This document shows, piece after piece, positions 49,095 to 61,896 of a stretch of DNA of 64,000 bases (positions are counted from its first letter, which is position 1; each line of letters begins with the position of its first letter). The translations under genes and the position numbers were made by a program. The DNA lies in the NCBI RefSeq assembly GCF_008364555.1, contig NZ_VTUC01000002.1:124001-188000 (forward strand), read 5' to 3'. A model generated the notes under the pieces. It was not told where the DNA came from, did no database searches, and saw only the letters and a list, made by a program, of their open reading frames with translations. The DNA is from Enterobacter vonholyi. Its GTDB lineage: Bacteria > Pseudomonadota > Gammaproteobacteria > Enterobacterales > Enterobacteriaceae.

Positions 49095-50210
49095 ATGAAT
49101 CTCAAGGGAAAACGCAGAACGCTGTTTCTGCTGCTGGCGGTCGTGGTTTTAGCCGGTGGGTACTGGCTATGGCAGGTACTGAATGCGCCGGTACCGCAGT
49201 ATCAGACACTGATTGTTCGCCCGGGCGAACTGCAGCAAAACGTCCTTGCGACGGGCAAGCTTGACGCTTTGCGCAAGGTTGACGTCGGCGCGCAGGTTAG
49301 CGGCCAGCTGAAAACGCTGTCTGTTGAGATTGGCGATAAGGTGAAAAAAGGCCAACTGCTCGGCGTTATCGACCCTGAACAGGCTGAGAACCAGATCCGC
49401 GAGGTGGAAGCCACGCTGATGGAGCTGCGCGCGCAGCGTGCGCAGGCGCTGGCAGAACGTAACCTGGCGCAGGTGACGCTGACCCGACAGCAGGCACTGG
49501 CCAAAACCCAGGCGATTTCGAAGCAGGATTTAGACACGGCCACCACGGAACTGGCGGTGAAACAGGCACAGATTGGCACGATTGACGCGCAAATCAAGCG
49601 CAATCAGGCCTCGCTGGATACGGCAAAAACCAACCTCGACTACACCAAAATCGTCGCGCCGATGGCGGGTGAAGTGACCCAGATCACCACGCTGCAGGGC
49701 CAGACGGTGATTGCCGCGCAGCAGGCGCCAAACATTCTGACGCTGGCGGACATGAGCACTATGCTGGTCAAAGCCCAGGTTTCAGAGGCGGATGTTATCC
49801 ATCTTAAGCCGGGACAGAACGCCTGGTTTACGGTGCTGGGCGACCCGCAGACGCGCTACGAAGGCGTGCTGAAAGACATTCTGCCGACGCCGGAAAAAGT
49901 TAACGACGCTATTTTTTACTATGCCCGCTTTGAGGTGCCAAACCCGCAGGGCGTGCTGCGTCTGGACATGACCGCACAGGTGCATATCCAGCTGACCGGC
50001 GTGAAGAACGTGCTGACCATTCCGCTCTCTGCGCTCGGCGAATCCGCCGGGGATAGCCGTTATAAAGTGAAAGTGCTGCGCAACGGCGAAACGCGCGAGC
50101 GTGAGGTTGTGATAGGCGCGCGCAACGACACCGACGTGGTGGTGGTGAAAGGACTGGAAGAGGGCGAGGAGGTTGTTGTCAGCGAAAGCCTGCCCGGAGC
50201 CGCCAAATGA
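49095..50210 (+). CDS. macA: Macrolide efflux periplasmic adaptor MacA
   Basis: Membrane-fusion adaptor linking MacB to TolC, 371 residues. The start is ATG 49095 ([22 protein letters not shown]), equal to the E. coli length; the in-frame codon at 49068 is not supported. It has an N-terminal membrane anchor, lipoyl domain ([16 protein letters not shown]), long coiled-coil hairpin (about 95-170) and beta-barrel. It overlaps macB by four bases. Confidence 0.96.
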   Translation: MNLKGKRRTLFLLLAVVVLAGGYWLWQVLNAPVPQYQTLIVRPGELQQNVLATGKLDALRKVDVGAQVSGQLKTLSVEIGDKVKKGQLLGVIDPEQAENQIREVEATLMELRAQRAQALAERNLAQVTLTRQQALAKTQAISKQDLDTATTELAVKQAQIGTIDAQIKRNQASLDTAKTNLDYTKIVAPMAGEVTQITTLQGQTVIAAQQAPNILTLADMSTMLVKAQVSEADVIHLKPGQNAWFTVLGDPQTRYEGVLKDILPTPEKVNDAIFYYARFEVPNPQGVLRLDMTAQVHIQLTGVKNVLTIPLSALGESAGDSRYKVKVLRNGETREREVVIGARNDTDVVVVKGLEEGEEVVVSESLPGAAK

Positions 50211-52147
50211 CGGCGCTGCTTGAGCTGAAGGACATTCGTCGCAGCTATCCGTCGGGCGACGGCCCGGTGGAGGTGCTGAAGGGCATCTCTCTGCGCGTGG
50301 ATGCGGGCGAGATGGTGGCGATTGTCGGGGCATCGGGTTCAGGTAAATCGACGCTGATGAACATTCTCGGCTGTCTGGATAAACCCACCAGCGGCACGTA
50401 CCGCGTGGCCGGAACGGATGTCTCCACGCTGAACGGTGACGCGCTGGCGAAGCTGCGCCGGGAACATTTCGGCTTTATCTTCCAGCGTTACCATCTGCTT
50501 TCTCATCTTAATGCGGCGCAGAACGTTGAAGTGCCCGCGGTTTATGCGGGCGTCGAGCGGAAAAAGCGACTTGAACGCGCGCAGATGCTGCTGACGCGTC
50601 TGGGGCTGGCGGAGCGGGTTGAATACCAGCCCTCGCAGCTGTCCGGCGGCCAGCAGCAGCGCGTGAGTATTGCCCGTGCCCTGATGAACGGCGGGCAGGT
50701 GATCCTCGCGGATGAGCCGACCGGGGCGCTTGACAGCCATTCCGGCGAAGAGGTGATGGCGATCCTGCATCAGCTTCGCGATCGGGGGCACACGGTTATC
50801 ATCGTGACCCACGATCCGCAGGTGGCGGCACAGGCGGAGCGCATTATTGAGATCCACGACGGCGAGCTGGTCAGCAACCCGCCGCCGCGTGAGTCCAGAG
50901 CAGCGGCATCTAAAGAAGCGTTGCCAGCATCAACCGGCTGGGGACAATTTTCCAGCGGCTTTCGTGAAGCGCTGACCATGGCCTGGCTGGCGATGGCGGC
51001 CAATAAAATGCGTACCCTGCTGACGATGCTCGGCATCATTATCGGTATCGCCTCGGTGGTGTCGATTGTGGTGGTGGGCGACGCGGCCAAGCAGCTGGTG
51101 CTGGCAGATATCCGCGCTATTGGCACCAATACCATTGACGTCTATCCCGGCAAAGACTTTGGCGACGACGAGCCGCAGTATCAACAGGCACTGAAATACG
51201 ACGACCTGGCGGCCATTCAGAAGCAGCCATGGGTCAACTCCGCCACGCCTGCGGTGTCGCAGAACCTGCGCCTGCGCGTGGGCAATGTTGACGTGGCAGC
51301 CAGCGCGAACGGCGTGAGCGGTGACTACTTCAACGTCTACGGTATGACCTTCAGCGAAGGCGCCACCTTCAACGCCGAGCAGCTGGCGGGCAGGGCGCAG
51401 GTGGTGGTGCTGGACGCGAATTCGCGCAGACAGCTCTTCCCCAATAAAGCCAACGTGGTGGGCGAAGTGATCCTGGTCGGCAACATGCCTGCCACGGTCA
51501 TCGGCGTGGCGGAAGAGAAGCAGTCGATGTTTGGCAGCAGCAAGATCCTGCGCGTCTGGCTGCCCTATACCACAATCTCCGGGCGGATTATGGGGCAGTC
51601 CTGGCTCAACTCCATCACCGTGCGCGTGAAGGAGGGCTACGACAGCGCGCTGGCCGAACAGCAGCTTGAGCGGCTGTTAACCCTGCGCCACGGGAAGAAA
51701 GATTTCTTCACCTGGAATATGGACGGCCTCTTGAAAACGGCGGAAAAGACCACACGTACTCTTCAGCTGTTCCTCACGCTGGTGGCGGTTATTTCGCTGG
51801 TCGTCGGCGGTATCGGGGTGATGAACATCATGCTGGTGTCGGTAACCGAGCGTACCCGGGAGATTGGCATCCGCATGGCGGTCGGGGCCCGGGCCAGCGA
51901 CGTGCTGCAGCAGTTTTTGATTGAAGCCGTGCTGGTGTGTCTGGTCGGCGGTGCGATGGGGATTGCGCTCTCGATGATGATCGCCTTCGCGCTCCAGCTC
52001 TTTTTACCCGGCTGGGAGATTGGCTTCTCGCCGGTGGCCATTATTACCGCATTCTTGTGTTCAACCTTTACCGGCATTTTGTTTGGCTGGTTGCCCGCCC
52101 GCAACGCGGCGCGGCTGGATCCGGTGGACGCGCTGGCTCGGGAATAA
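50207..52147 (+). CDS. macB: Macrolide ABC exporter MacB
   Basis: Tripartite efflux ATPase/permease exporting macrolides, enterotoxin and heme precursors in E. coli. It has 646 residues: N-terminal ABC domain with [36 protein letters not shown]; four membrane helices (one after the ATPase, three C-terminal) and a large periplasmic FtsX-type domain between. The terminator at 52158-52186 ends macAB. Confidence 0.97.
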   Translation: MTALLELKDIRRSYPSGDGPVEVLKGISLRVDAGEMVAIVGASGSGKSTLMNILGCLDKPTSGTYRVAGTDVSTLNGDALAKLRREHFGFIFQRYHLLSHLNAAQNVEVPAVYAGVERKKRLERAQMLLTRLGLAERVEYQPSQLSGGQQQRVSIARALMNGGQVILADEPTGALDSHSGEEVMAILHQLRDRGHTVIIVTHDPQVAAQAERIIEIHDGELVSNPPPRESRAAASKEALPASTGWGQFSSGFREALTMAWLAMAANKMRTLLTMLGIIIGIASVVSIVVVGDAAKQLVLADIRAIGTNTIDVYPGKDFGDDEPQYQQALKYDDLAAIQKQPWVNSATPAVSQNLRLRVGNVDVAASANGVSGDYFNVYGMTFSEGATFNAEQLAGRAQVVVLDANSRRQLFPNKANVVGEVILVGNMPATVIGVAEEKQSMFGSSKILRVWLPYTTISGRIMGQSWLNSITVRVKEGYDSALAEQQLERLLTLRHGKKDFFTWNMDGLLKTAEKTTRTLQLFLTLVAVISLVVGGIGVMNIMLVSVTERTREIGIRMAVGARASDVLQQFLIEAVLVCLVGGAMGIALSMMIAFALQLFLPGWEIGFSPVAIITAFLCSTFTGILFGWLPARNAARLDPVDALARE

Positions 52148-52157
52148 CCCGAAAATA

Positions 52158-52186
52158 AAAATGCCAGCCGATCGGGCTGGCATTTT
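52158..52186. terminator. Bidirectional terminator between macB and cspD
   Basis: A 12-bp perfect stem (AAAATGCCAGCC, loop GATCG, GGCTGGCATTTT) flanked by A on one side and T on the other, so it can serve both converging transcripts. Confidence 0.9.
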
Positions 52187-52217
52187 GACTGCGGGATGTA
52201 CACAATAAAACAGAGAG

Positions 52218-52439
52218 CTATGCAACCGTCTCAGCTTCAATGGGGACGATAAGGCTGGCATGATTGCCTTTTGGTCCCTGGTGAACATCGAACCGGACGG
52301 ACTGCCCGGCTTTGAGCGTTCTGTAACCATCCATCTGAATGGTGGAATAGTGAGCGAAGATATCCTCGCCGCCGCCTTCGGGGCAGATGAAGCCAAACCC
52401 TTTGGCGTTGTTGAACCACTTAACAGTACCCATTTCCAT
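52218..52439 (-). CDS. cspD: Cold-shock-like protein CspD
   Basis: A 73-residue single OB-fold protein, one residue shorter than E. coli CspD. RNP1 KGFGFI and RNP2 EDIFAHY are present. CspD is a stationary-phase inhibitor of replication that binds single-stranded DNA, not cold induced. It is divergent from clpS with a 267-base spacer. Confidence 0.96.
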   Translation of the reverse strand: MEMGTVKWFNNAKGFGFICPEGGGEDIFAHYSTIQMDGYRTLKAGQSVRFDVHQGPKGNHASLIVPIEAETVA

Positions 52440-52706
52440 GCTTCGACATCCTTCGTAAATCTTATAAGTTAAGATGGAATGAACCGGTGGTGGAGTGGGG
52501 GCTGTTCAAAACCTCGCCATCTCACGCTTGTACAATTTAGAGAAACGAAAGAAGTCGTCAAGCGTTTGGCGCTGGAGATGGGACAATAATCAACCAAAGT
52601 TTGAAGCAGTTAACGCTATTGCAACAGTTTGTGACAGACATCGCGGATGACAGTAATAGATGATTGTTATCTAACATCTGAGGTAGATTCAAAGTGGTTA
52701 TGCATA
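52440..52706. promoter_or_regulatory. cspD-clpS divergent intergenic region
   Basis: A 267-base gap with promoters for both genes. An AGATGG/CCATCT inverted repeat pair spans the cspD leader (52473-52478, 52516-52521). TACAAT (52531-52536) is a candidate -10 toward clpS. Nothing further is assigned. Confidence 0.35.
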
Positions 52707-53027
52707 ATGGGTAAGACCAACGATTGGCTGGATTTTGACCAGCTGGCGGAAGACAAAGTGCGCGACGCGCTAAAACCGCCATCTATGTATAAAGTTATGT
52801 TAATGAACGATGATTACACGCCGATGGAATTTGTTATTGACGTGCTACAAAAGTTCTTTTCTTATGATGTAGAACGTGCAACGCAACTGATGCTTACCGT
52901 TCATTATCGTGGCAAAGCTATCTGCGGCATCTTCACAGCCGAAGTGGCGGAAACCAAAGTGGCGATGGTGAACGACTATGCGAGGGAGAACGAGCATCCG
53001 TTGCTGTGTACGCTGGAAAAGGCCTGA
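52707..53027 (+). CDS. clpS: ClpA adaptor ClpS
   Basis: N-recognin that delivers N-degron substrates to ClpAP. It has 106 residues, starting at ATG 52707 ([15 protein letters not shown]), not the upstream 52647 codon. The substrate pocket motif [14 protein letters not shown] and the [13 protein letters not shown] strand-helix are conserved. It precedes clpA by 27 bases. Confidence 0.97.
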   Translation: MGKTNDWLDFDQLAEDKVRDALKPPSMYKVMLMNDDYTPMEFVIDVLQKFFSYDVERATQLMLTVHYRGKAICGIFTAEVAETKVAMVNDYARENEHPLLCTLEKA

Positions 53028-53054
53028 TAAGGCATAAAATTGGGGGAGGTGCCT

Positions 53055-55334
53055 ATGCTCAATCAAGAACTGGAACTCAGTTTAAACATGGCTTTCGCCA
53101 GAGCGCGTGAGCACCGACATGAGTTTATGACCGTCGAGCATTTACTGCTCGCACTGCTTAGCAACCCATCTGCCCGCGAAGCGCTGGAAGCCTGCTCCGT
53201 GGATCTGGTGGCGCTACGTCAAGAACTCGAAGCCTTCATCGAACAAACCACACCGGTGCTGCCAGCCAGTGAAGAAGAGCGCGACACGCAGCCGACGCTC
53301 AGCTTCCAGCGCGTGCTGCAGCGCGCGGTATTCCACGTCCAGTCTTCCGGGCGTAGCGAAGTGACTGGCGCAAACGTCTTGGTCGCCATCTTCAGCGAGC
53401 AGGAGTCACAGGCTGCCTATCTGCTGCGCAAACACGAAGTCAGCCGCCTCGACGTGGTTAACTTTATCTCTCACGGAACGCGCAAAGACGAGCCTAACCA
53501 GGCATCGGATTCCAGCAATCAGGTCAATAACAATGAAGAGCAAGCAGGCGGGGAGGATCGTATGGAAAACTTCACCACCAACCTTAACCAGCTTGCTCGC
53601 GTTGGCGGTATCGACCCGCTGATTGGTCGCGATAAAGAGCTGGAGCGTGCGATCCAGGTGCTGTGCCGTCGCCGCAAGAACAACCCGCTGCTGGTGGGGG
53701 AGTCAGGCGTGGGTAAAACCGCGATTGCCGAAGGGCTTGCCTGGCGCATTGTGCAGGGCGACGTGCCGGAAGTGATTGCCGACTGCACCATCTACTCGCT
53801 GGATATCGGCTCGCTGCTGGCGGGCACCAAATACCGCGGTGATTTTGAAAAACGCTTCAAGGCGCTGTTAAAACAGCTGGAGCAGGACACCAACAGCATC
53901 CTGTTTATTGATGAAATTCACACCATCATCGGGGCAGGTGCAGCCTCCGGTGGCCAGGTGGATGCCGCGAACCTGATCAAACCGCTGCTCTCCAGCGGCA
54001 AGATCCGCGTGATTGGCTCCACGACCTACCAGGAGTTCAGCAACATCTTTGAGAAAGACCGTGCGCTGGCGCGCCGCTTCCAGAAAATCGACGTGACCGA
54101 ACCGTCCGTCGAGGAAACGGTGCAGATCATCAACGGCCTGAAGCCGAAGTACGAAGCGCACCACGACGTGCGTTACACCGCGAAAGCGGTACGTGCGGCG
54201 GTGGAGCTGGCGGTGAAATACATCAATGACCGTCATCTGCCGGATAAGGCGATTGACGTGATTGATGAGGCCGGGGCGCGTGCGCGCCTGATGCCAGCCA
54301 GCAAGCGTAAGAAAACCGTTAACGTGGCGGATATTGAGTCCGTGGTGGCCCGCATCGCGCGTATCCCCGAGAAGAGTGTTTCTCAGAGCGACCGCGACAC
54401 GCTGCGCACCCTCGGTAATCGCCTGAAAATGCTGGTCTTTGGTCAGGATAAAGCCATTGAGGCCTTAACCGAAGCGATCAAGATGGCCCGTGCCGGGCTG
54501 GGGCATGAGCACAAGCCTGTCGGTTCCTTCCTGTTTGCCGGCCCGACCGGCGTGGGGAAAACCGAGGTAACGGTTCAGCTTTCCAAAGCGCTGGGCATTG
54601 AGCTGCTGCGCTTTGATATGTCCGAGTATATGGAGCGTCACACCGTCAGCCGTTTGATTGGTGCGCCTCCTGGCTACGTGGGCTTTGACCAGGGCGGCCT
54701 GCTCACCGACGCGGTGATCAAGCACCCGCACGCGGTACTGCTGCTCGATGAAATCGAGAAAGCGCACCCGGACGTGTTCAACATCCTGCTGCAGGTGATG
54801 GACAACGGGACGCTGACCGACAACAACGGGCGCAAAGCTGACTTCCGCAACGTGGTGCTGGTAATGACCACTAACGCCGGGGTGCGAGAAACCGAGCGTA
54901 AGTCCATCGGCCTGATCCACCAGGATAACAGCACCGATGCGATGGAGGAGATCAAGAAGATCTTCACGCCGGAGTTCCGTAACCGTCTGGACAACATTAT
55001 CTGGTTCGATCACCTGTCTACCGAGGTGATCCATCAGGTCGTGGATAAGTTCATCGTCGAGCTGCAGGTTCAGCTGGATCAGAAAGGCGTGTCGCTGGAA
55101 GTGAGCCAGGAGGCCCGAAACTGGCTGGCCGAGAAAGGCTACGACCGTGCGATGGGCGCCCGTCCAATGGCGCGTGTAATTCAGGACAACCTGAAGAAAC
55201 CGCTGGCGAACGAGCTGCTGTTTGGCTCGCTGGTGGACGGCGGCCAGGTGACCGTGGCGCTGGATCAGGCGAAGAACGAACTGACGTACGATTTCCAGAG
55301 TGCGGCGAAGCACAAGCCGGAAGCGGCTCACTGA
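53055..55334 (+). CDS. clpA: ATP-dependent protease ATPase subunit ClpA
   Basis: AAA+ unfoldase of the ClpAP protease, 759 residues. The start at ATG 53055 ([14 protein letters not shown]) has the strong site gggaggtg upstream. An N-domain (1-140) is followed by two AAA modules with Walker A GESGVGKT and GPTGVGKT, Walker B ILFIDEIH and LLLDEIEKA. The internal Met of MENFTT could give the known shortened form. The serW tRNA that follows in E. coli is missing. Confidence 0.98.
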   Translation: MLNQELELSLNMAFARAREHRHEFMTVEHLLLALLSNPSAREALEACSVDLVALRQELEAFIEQTTPVLPASEEERDTQPTLSFQRVLQRAVFHVQSSGRSEVTGANVLVAIFSEQESQAAYLLRKHEVSRLDVVNFISHGTRKDEPNQASDSSNQVNNNEEQAGGEDRMENFTTNLNQLARVGGIDPLIGRDKELERAIQVLCRRRKNNPLLVGESGVGKTAIAEGLAWRIVQGDVPEVIADCTIYSLDIGSLLAGTKYRGDFEKRFKALLKQLEQDTNSILFIDEIHTIIGAGAASGGQVDAANLIKPLLSSGKIRVIGSTTYQEFSNIFEKDRALARRFQKIDVTEPSVEETVQIINGLKPKYEAHHDVRYTAKAVRAAVELAVKYINDRHLPDKAIDVIDEAGARARLMPASKRKKTVNVADIESVVARIARIPEKSVSQSDRDTLRTLGNRLKMLVFGQDKAIEALTEAIKMARAGLGHEHKPVGSFLFAGPTGVGKTEVTVQLSKALGIELLRFDMSEYMERHTVSRLIGAPPGYVGFDQGGLLTDAVIKHPHAVLLLDEIEKAHPDVFNILLQVMDNGTLTDNNGRKADFRNVVLVMTTNAGVRETERKSIGLIHQDNSTDAMEEIKKIFTPEFRNRLDNIIWFDHLSTEVIHQVVDKFIVELQVQLDQKGVSLEVSQEARNWLAEKGYDRAMGARPMARVIQDNLKKPLANELLFGSLVDGGQVTVALDQAKNELTYDFQSAAKHKPEAAH

Positions 55335-55351
55335 TTTCTTACGTAGGTCTT

Positions 55352-55379
55352 AAAAACCGGGCAATAGCCCGGTTTTTTT
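55352..55379 (+). terminator. clpA terminator
   Basis: A stem of AAAAACCGGGC and GCCCGGTTTTT with loop AATA and a trailing T-run, 17 bases after the clpA stop. Confidence 0.95.
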
Positions 55380-55393
55380 ATGCCTGCCTTTCG

Positions 55394-55414
55394 CCCTCTC
55401 TCTGTGGGAGAGGG
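55394..55414. repeat. Short dispersed-type hairpin repeat
   Basis: CCCTCTC-TCTGTGG-GAGAGGG, a 7-bp stem. It resembles the intergenic ccctctccc...gggagaggg palindromes scattered through Enterobacter and Klebsiella genomes. It lies in the clpA-infA gap where E. coli has serW. Confidence 0.5.
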
Positions 55415-55467
55415 TATCGGCTGCCCTAAAATATATCTTCCCGCAGACCCACTTTAAAGCCACAAAT

Positions 55468-55496
55468 AAAAAAGGCCGGGATTAACCCGACCTTTT
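55468..55496 (-). terminator. infA terminator
   Basis: On the minus strand AAAAGGTCGGG, loop TTAAT, CCCGGCCTTTT plus T-run, 33 bases after the infA stop codon. One G-U pair interrupts the stem. Confidence 0.92.
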
Positions 55497-55528
55497 ATAT
55501 ATTCATCTGCCATTACAGGCGAAAACAA

Positions 55529-55747
<219 letters not shown>

Positions 55748-55784
55748 CTAATCCTCTGGGGTATCACTACCAAGTTTTGAACCG

Positions 55785-56004
55785 GCAAGATAATGCCGAA
55801 ATTCATCAATTAAGTAAAGAATTGCGCGATTAAAACGCAGCAAAACAGTTTCGGCGCATTGCCCAAGCGTCACGGTACAACCGAACAGGAAACGCATTCG
55901 TAAAGGGGAGACAACAGGATAAACGTCAGAACGTTATCTGAAGCGAGGGTCCCAAACGGCGGCGGGGCAACAGGCAGAAGCTACTCTGCGGCATAATTAT
56001 AACA
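55785..56004 (-). promoter_or_regulatory. Two candidate infA promoters in the infA-aat gap
   Basis: Distal: extended -10 TGT-TATAAT (56004-55996, minus) with no clear -35. Proximal: TTTACT-N17-CATTAT with -10 at 55795-55790. Starts from these would give transcripts of about 520 and 320 bases to the terminator at 55468, close to the two infA mRNAs recalled for E. coli (525 and 330). No gene lies in 55748-56031. Confidence 0.5.
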
Positions 56005-56031
56005 CCCTCACAAAAAATATGCGGAAAACAT

Positions 56032-56736
56032 TTAGGCATTGGGCATAAAGAGCGTTCTCGGTATCCAGAAGTCGCGGGGGAGCTTCTCCTGACGGCTGGC
56101 ATCCAGATGCTCAATGTACTGGCGTCGCGGGATCTCAACGGCACCGAGAGAGGCCGTGTGCTCGTTGAGCACCTGACAATCGATCAGGCGTCCGCCGCGC
56201 TGGGCAAATGCCTGGCAGAAGACCAGCAGCGCCGTTTTCGAGGCGTTAACCGCGCGGGAGAACATCGACTCGCCGCAAAACAGCGTACCCTGCGCCACGC
56301 CATACATGCCGCCGACGAGTGCTCCGCCGTCCCACACCTCGATTGAGTGGGCGTAGCCAAGCTCATGAAGCTGGTGGTAGGCGGTAATAATATCTCGGGT
56401 TATCCATGTTCCCTCAAAGCGGTCTTCGGCACAGCCTTCAATGACCTGACCAAAGGCGTGATTAAGGGTGACGCGGTACGGTGATTTTGCATGGAAACGC
56501 TTCATGCTGCGGCTCAGGTGAAACTGATCTGGCCACAGCACGGCGCGCGGATCGGGAGACCACCATAAAATCGGATCGCCGGGAGAAAACCAGGGGAAGA
56601 TACCGCGCTGGTATGCCATCAATAGTCGAGCAGGACTGAGGTCACCGCCAAGGGCCAGCAGCCCATTGGGCTCACGCAGCGCCCCTTCCGGAGAAGGGAA
56701 CGCGATGTTATGACGAGAAAGCTGGACCAGGCGCAT
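56032..56736 (-). CDS. aat: Leucyl/phenylalanyl-tRNA--protein transferase Aat
   Basis: Attaches Leu or Phe from charged tRNA to N-terminal Lys/Arg of proteins, making primary N-degrons read by ClpS-ClpA. It has 234 residues. The family core [20 protein letters not shown] and [19 protein letters not shown] are intact. It lies 45 bases after cydC and may share its transcript. Confidence 0.97.
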   Translation of the reverse strand: MRLVQLSRHNIAFPSPEGALREPNGLLALGGDLSPARLLMAYQRGIFPWFSPGDPILWWSPDPRAVLWPDQFHLSRSMKRFHAKSPYRVTLNHAFGQVIEGCAEDRFEGTWITRDIITAYHQLHELGYAHSIEVWDGGALVGGMYGVAQGTLFCGESMFSRAVNASKTALLVFCQAFAQRGGRLIDCQVLNEHTASLGAVEIPRRQYIEHLDASRQEKLPRDFWIPRTLFMPNA

Positions 56737-56781
56737 GACAGCAAAACTCCAGTACGCGAGTGAGGACGCTACAAATATAGT

Positions 56782-58503
56782 CTACAGACGCTGTTTAAAC
56801 TGGTAGTAGCGACCCTGTTTCGCCAACAGCTCTGCGTGACTACCTTGCTCAATAATGTGTCCGTTGTCCATCACAATTATCCGATCAAAACTCGCCAGTC
56901 CGCGCAGGCGGTGCGTGACCATCAGGACGGTTTTACCGGTCATGACATTGGCCAGCAAATCAAGGATTTGACTCTCGGTCGTGGCGTCCAGCCCTTCGGT
57001 GGGCTCGTCAAGCAGCATCAGAGGCGCATCGTGCAGCAGCGCGCGCGCAATTGCCAGACGGCGCAGTTCACCGCCGGAGAGCTGACGGCCGCCTTCGCCC
57101 AGCCAGCTGTTCAGCCCGTCGTCCTCAAGCAGTTTTTGCAGCCCGACCTGCTCCAGCACGGCGCGAAGCGTATCATCAGTGGCCTCTGGGGCTGCCAGCA
57201 GCAGGTTATCGCGCAGTGTGGCGCTAAACAGATGCACGCGCTGCGGAACGACGCTGACGGTTTTGCGCAGGGCTTGCTCGCTAAAATCGGTCAGCGACGT
57301 GTTATTAAAACGAATCTGACCGCGCTGCGGATCCCAGGCGCGGGTCAGCAGCTGCAGCAGCGTCGATTTACCGCAGCCGGTACGGCCGAGGATCGCAATC
57401 CGCTGTCCGGCATTAACAGAAAGGGTGATACCCTCCAGCGCGTTCTGTGCCTGTTTGTCATAGCTGAAGGTGACATCGTCAAGCGTCAGCGCAACCTGCT
57501 CAGGTACCGCGGTCTGCCCGGCACTGAACGTAACTTCCGGTTCCTGCTCGGCGATCTGGGTGATGCGCAGGGCAGAGGCGATCACCTGACCCAGGTGCTG
57601 GAAGGCGCCCGTCACCGGAGCCAGCGCTTCAAATGCGGCCAGCGCACAGAAAACGAAAAGGGCAATAAGAGGACCCGGCTGTGTATTTCCCCCGATATCG
57701 CCGGAAGCCAGCCACAGCATGGCAATCACCGCCACACCGCCGATTAGCATCATTAGCGCCTGAGAAAAGGCCGTCAGTTCCGACTGGCGGCGCTGGGCTT
57801 CATGCCAGTTTAGCTCCGTACTTTCCATGCGGGCGCGGTAGCACTTGCTGGCACCAAAAATGGTCAGCTCTGCCTGGCCCTGAAGCCAGGAGGTCAGCTG
57901 CTGTCGATAGTCCCCACGCAGACGAGTCAGGTTTTCCCCGGTGGATTTCCCGGCGCGGTAAAACAGCGGCGGCAGAACGATAAGCGTTAACAGCATTATC
58001 CCGCCCAGCGTCAGCGCAACGGGAACATCCAGAACAGACAGCCCCAGCGTGACCACCAGAATCACCACAAACGCGCCCACGATAGGGGAAATTACGCGCA
58101 GATAAAGGTGATCCAGCGTGTCGACATCTGCCACCACGCGGTTAAGCAACTCGCCCTGACGAAAACGCGCCAGCCCGGCAGGGGAGAGGGGCAGCAGTTT
58201 GCTGAAGGTGTAGATACGCAGGTGCTGCAGCACGCGGAAGGTGGCGTCGTGGCTCACCAGGCGTTCGAAATAGCGTCCGGCAGTACGGGTGATGGCGGTA
58301 CCGCGAACCCCGGCCGCCGGAAGCATATAGTTGAAGCTGTATAATCCGGCGAACCCCGCGACGGCCGAGGCCGACAGAAACCAGCCAGAAAGCGTGAGCA
58401 GGCCAATGCTGGCGAGCAGCGTGACAATCGCCAGCACAATCCCCAGCGTCAGCATCCATTTATGGCGTTTATAGAGCGCAAGATAAGGCAGCAGAGCGCG
58501 CAT
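56782..58503 (-). CDS. cydC: Glutathione/cysteine ABC exporter subunit CydC
   Basis: Half of the CydDC exporter of glutathione and cysteine needed for cytochrome bd and periplasmic redox balance. It has 573 residues with six helices. The ATPase domain has Walker A GRTGCGKST, signature LSGGELRRLAIARAL and LMLLDEPTEGLD. It overlaps cydD by one base. Confidence 0.97.
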   Translation of the reverse strand: MRALLPYLALYKRHKWMLTLGIVLAIVTLLASIGLLTLSGWFLSASAVAGFAGLYSFNYMLPAAGVRGTAITRTAGRYFERLVSHDATFRVLQHLRIYTFSKLLPLSPAGLARFRQGELLNRVVADVDTLDHLYLRVISPIVGAFVVILVVTLGLSVLDVPVALTLGGIMLLTLIVLPPLFYRAGKSTGENLTRLRGDYRQQLTSWLQGQAELTIFGASKCYRARMESTELNWHEAQRRQSELTAFSQALMMLIGGVAVIAMLWLASGDIGGNTQPGPLIALFVFCALAAFEALAPVTGAFQHLGQVIASALRITQIAEQEPEVTFSAGQTAVPEQVALTLDDVTFSYDKQAQNALEGITLSVNAGQRIAILGRTGCGKSTLLQLLTRAWDPQRGQIRFNNTSLTDFSEQALRKTVSVVPQRVHLFSATLRDNLLLAAPEATDDTLRAVLEQVGLQKLLEDDGLNSWLGEGGRQLSGGELRRLAIARALLHDAPLMLLDEPTEGLDATTESQILDLLANVMTGKTVLMVTHRLRGLASFDRIIVMDNGHIIEQGSHAELLAKQGRYYQFKQRL

Positions 58504-60269
58504 CAGATATCCTCCTGACGGTTCGCCAGCAGAGCGGCAAATGGTCCCTGGGCTGCAACGAGAGAGGCGTAATCGCCTTGCTCAACAATACGACCGTTCT
58601 CCATGACCCAGATCTGGTCCCAGTCGGCAATGCCTTCCAGCTGGTGGGTAACCATCAGCGTGGTTTGCTGCCGGGAGGCAGCGTTCAGGGCCTCCATTAC
58701 GCGCTGCTCGCTGTGGGCATCCAGGCTTGCTGCGGGCTCGTCCAGCAGCATCAGCTGGCATGGGTTAAGCAGCGCTCGGGCAACGGCCACGCGCTGCGCC
58801 TGCCCGACCGACAGCCCGGCGGACTGATCGCCGACCACGGTATCCACCCCTTTCGGCAGCAGCGGCAGAAATTCGCTGACCCAGGCGCGGTCGAGAACCG
58901 ATTGCAGCTCATCTTCACGCGCGTCCGGGCGCGCCAGAAGCACGTTTTCACGCAGCGTAGAAGCCGGGAGCTGCGGGTTTTGTCCTACCCAACTGAGCTG
59001 TTTACGCCAGGCGTCAGGCTCGAGGTTGCGCAGTTCGGTTTTGTTGATCCGCAGTGAACCCGTGTAGGCCATAAAACCGGATAGCGCGTTCAGTAGAGAG
59101 CTTTTCCCGGAACCGCTGGTGCCGACGAGCACCACGCGTTGTCCGGCAGGTAAGGTAAAGTTCAGCGGACCGGCGAGGACTTTGCCTTCGGGCGACAGAA
59201 TGGAAAAGTCCTGCGCTTCAATCGTCACCGGATCTTTAGCATTCAGCGTTACGTCACCCCGCTCCGGGTGGGCCAGCGGCGTTTCCAGAAACGTTTTCAG
59301 GCTATCGGCGGCGCCAACCGCCTGCGCTTTGGCGTGATAGAAGGTTCCCAGATCGCGAAGCGGCTGGAAAAATTCCGGTGCCAGGATCAGCGCCAGGAAA
59401 CCGGCAGAAAGGGTCACCGCCGTGCCGTAATGACCAAAATCCAGCGCGCCAAGGTAGGAGAAGCCGAAGTAGACCGCCACGAGGGCAATCGACAGAGAGG
59501 TAAAGAATTCCAGTACGCCGGAAGATAAGAAGGCGAGGCGTAAGACTTCCATGGTGCGCTGACGGAAGTCCTGTGACGCCATGCGAATATTTTCGGTTTC
59601 CGCTTCACCGCGGCCAAAAATGCGCAATGTCTCCATGCCGCGAAGACGATCGAGGAAATGGCCACTCAGGCGACCCAATGCCAGGAAGTTACGGCGGTTG
59701 GCATCCGCTGCCCCCATCCCGACCAGCGCCATAAATAGCGGGATCAGCGGGGCGGTTCCCATCAGAATCAGCGCCGCCATCCAGTTCACCGGGAAGATAG
59801 CGATAACGATCAGCAGCGGAACGAAGACGGCAAGGGCCATCTGCGGCAGATAGCGCGCGTAGTAGTCGTGCATATCGTCAATCTGCTCAAGGATCAGCGT
59901 CGCCCAGCTACCGGCCGGTTTACCCTGGATCCAGGCGGGCCCGGCTTCCTGAAGACGATCGAGCACCTGACGGCGGATCTCGTAACGGATGTGCTGTCCG
60001 GCGTGAAAACCGACGCGCTCACGCAGCCATACCACCCAGGCGCGCAGAACAAAAATCAGGATCAGGACAATAAAGGGCAGCAGGAGCGCTTCGCGCGGAA
60101 TGTTCTCCATGATCATGTGATTAAGAATGCGGGCCAGCAGCCATGCCTGGGCAACAATCAACAGACCGCTAACGAACCCCAAAAGACGGGAAATCGTAAG
60201 CCAGCGGCGGGAAATAACGCTTTGCTGTTTCAGCCAGCGTGTTAACTCTTGTTGACGGGTTTTTTCCAT
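58503..60269 (-). CDS. cydD: Glutathione/cysteine ABC exporter subunit CydD
   Basis: Partner of CydC, 588 residues, same length as E. coli. Six N-terminal helices precede an ATPase domain with GTSGSGKSS, LSVGQAQRVAVARAL and LMLLDEPAASLD. The signature LSVGQ is the normal CydD variant. It lies about 114 bases after trxB. Confidence 0.97.
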   Translation of the reverse strand: MEKTRQQELTRWLKQQSVISRRWLTISRLLGFVSGLLIVAQAWLLARILNHMIMENIPREALLLPFIVLILIFVLRAWVVWLRERVGFHAGQHIRYEIRRQVLDRLQEAGPAWIQGKPAGSWATLILEQIDDMHDYYARYLPQMALAVFVPLLIVIAIFPVNWMAALILMGTAPLIPLFMALVGMGAADANRRNFLALGRLSGHFLDRLRGMETLRIFGRGEAETENIRMASQDFRQRTMEVLRLAFLSSGVLEFFTSLSIALVAVYFGFSYLGALDFGHYGTAVTLSAGFLALILAPEFFQPLRDLGTFYHAKAQAVGAADSLKTFLETPLAHPERGDVTLNAKDPVTIEAQDFSILSPEGKVLAGPLNFTLPAGQRVVLVGTSGSGKSSLLNALSGFMAYTGSLRINKTELRNLEPDAWRKQLSWVGQNPQLPASTLRENVLLARPDAREDELQSVLDRAWVSEFLPLLPKGVDTVVGDQSAGLSVGQAQRVAVARALLNPCQLMLLDEPAASLDAHSEQRVMEALNAASRQQTTLMVTHQLEGIADWDQIWVMENGRIVEQGDYASLVAAQGPFAALLANRQEDI

Positions 60270-60329
60270 TGCGTACTTTGCAGGTGACGTTATTAGAAGT
60301 TGGGCAGCGCAATGTTACAACGGGGAGAC

Positions 60330-60358
60330 AATAAAGGCGACTTATCGCCGCCTTTATT
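60330..60358 (-). terminator. Hairpin between trxB and cydD
   Basis: A 10-bp stem AATAAAGGCG/CGCCTTTATT, with an alternative inner stem GGCGA-TAAG-TCGCC. Only a short T-rich tail (TTTATT) follows on the minus strand, so read-through into cydDC is likely. Confidence 0.5.
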
Positions 60359-60383
60359 TACGTTTGTTACTGACTTGTAAAGA

Positions 60384-61896
<1,513 letters not shown>

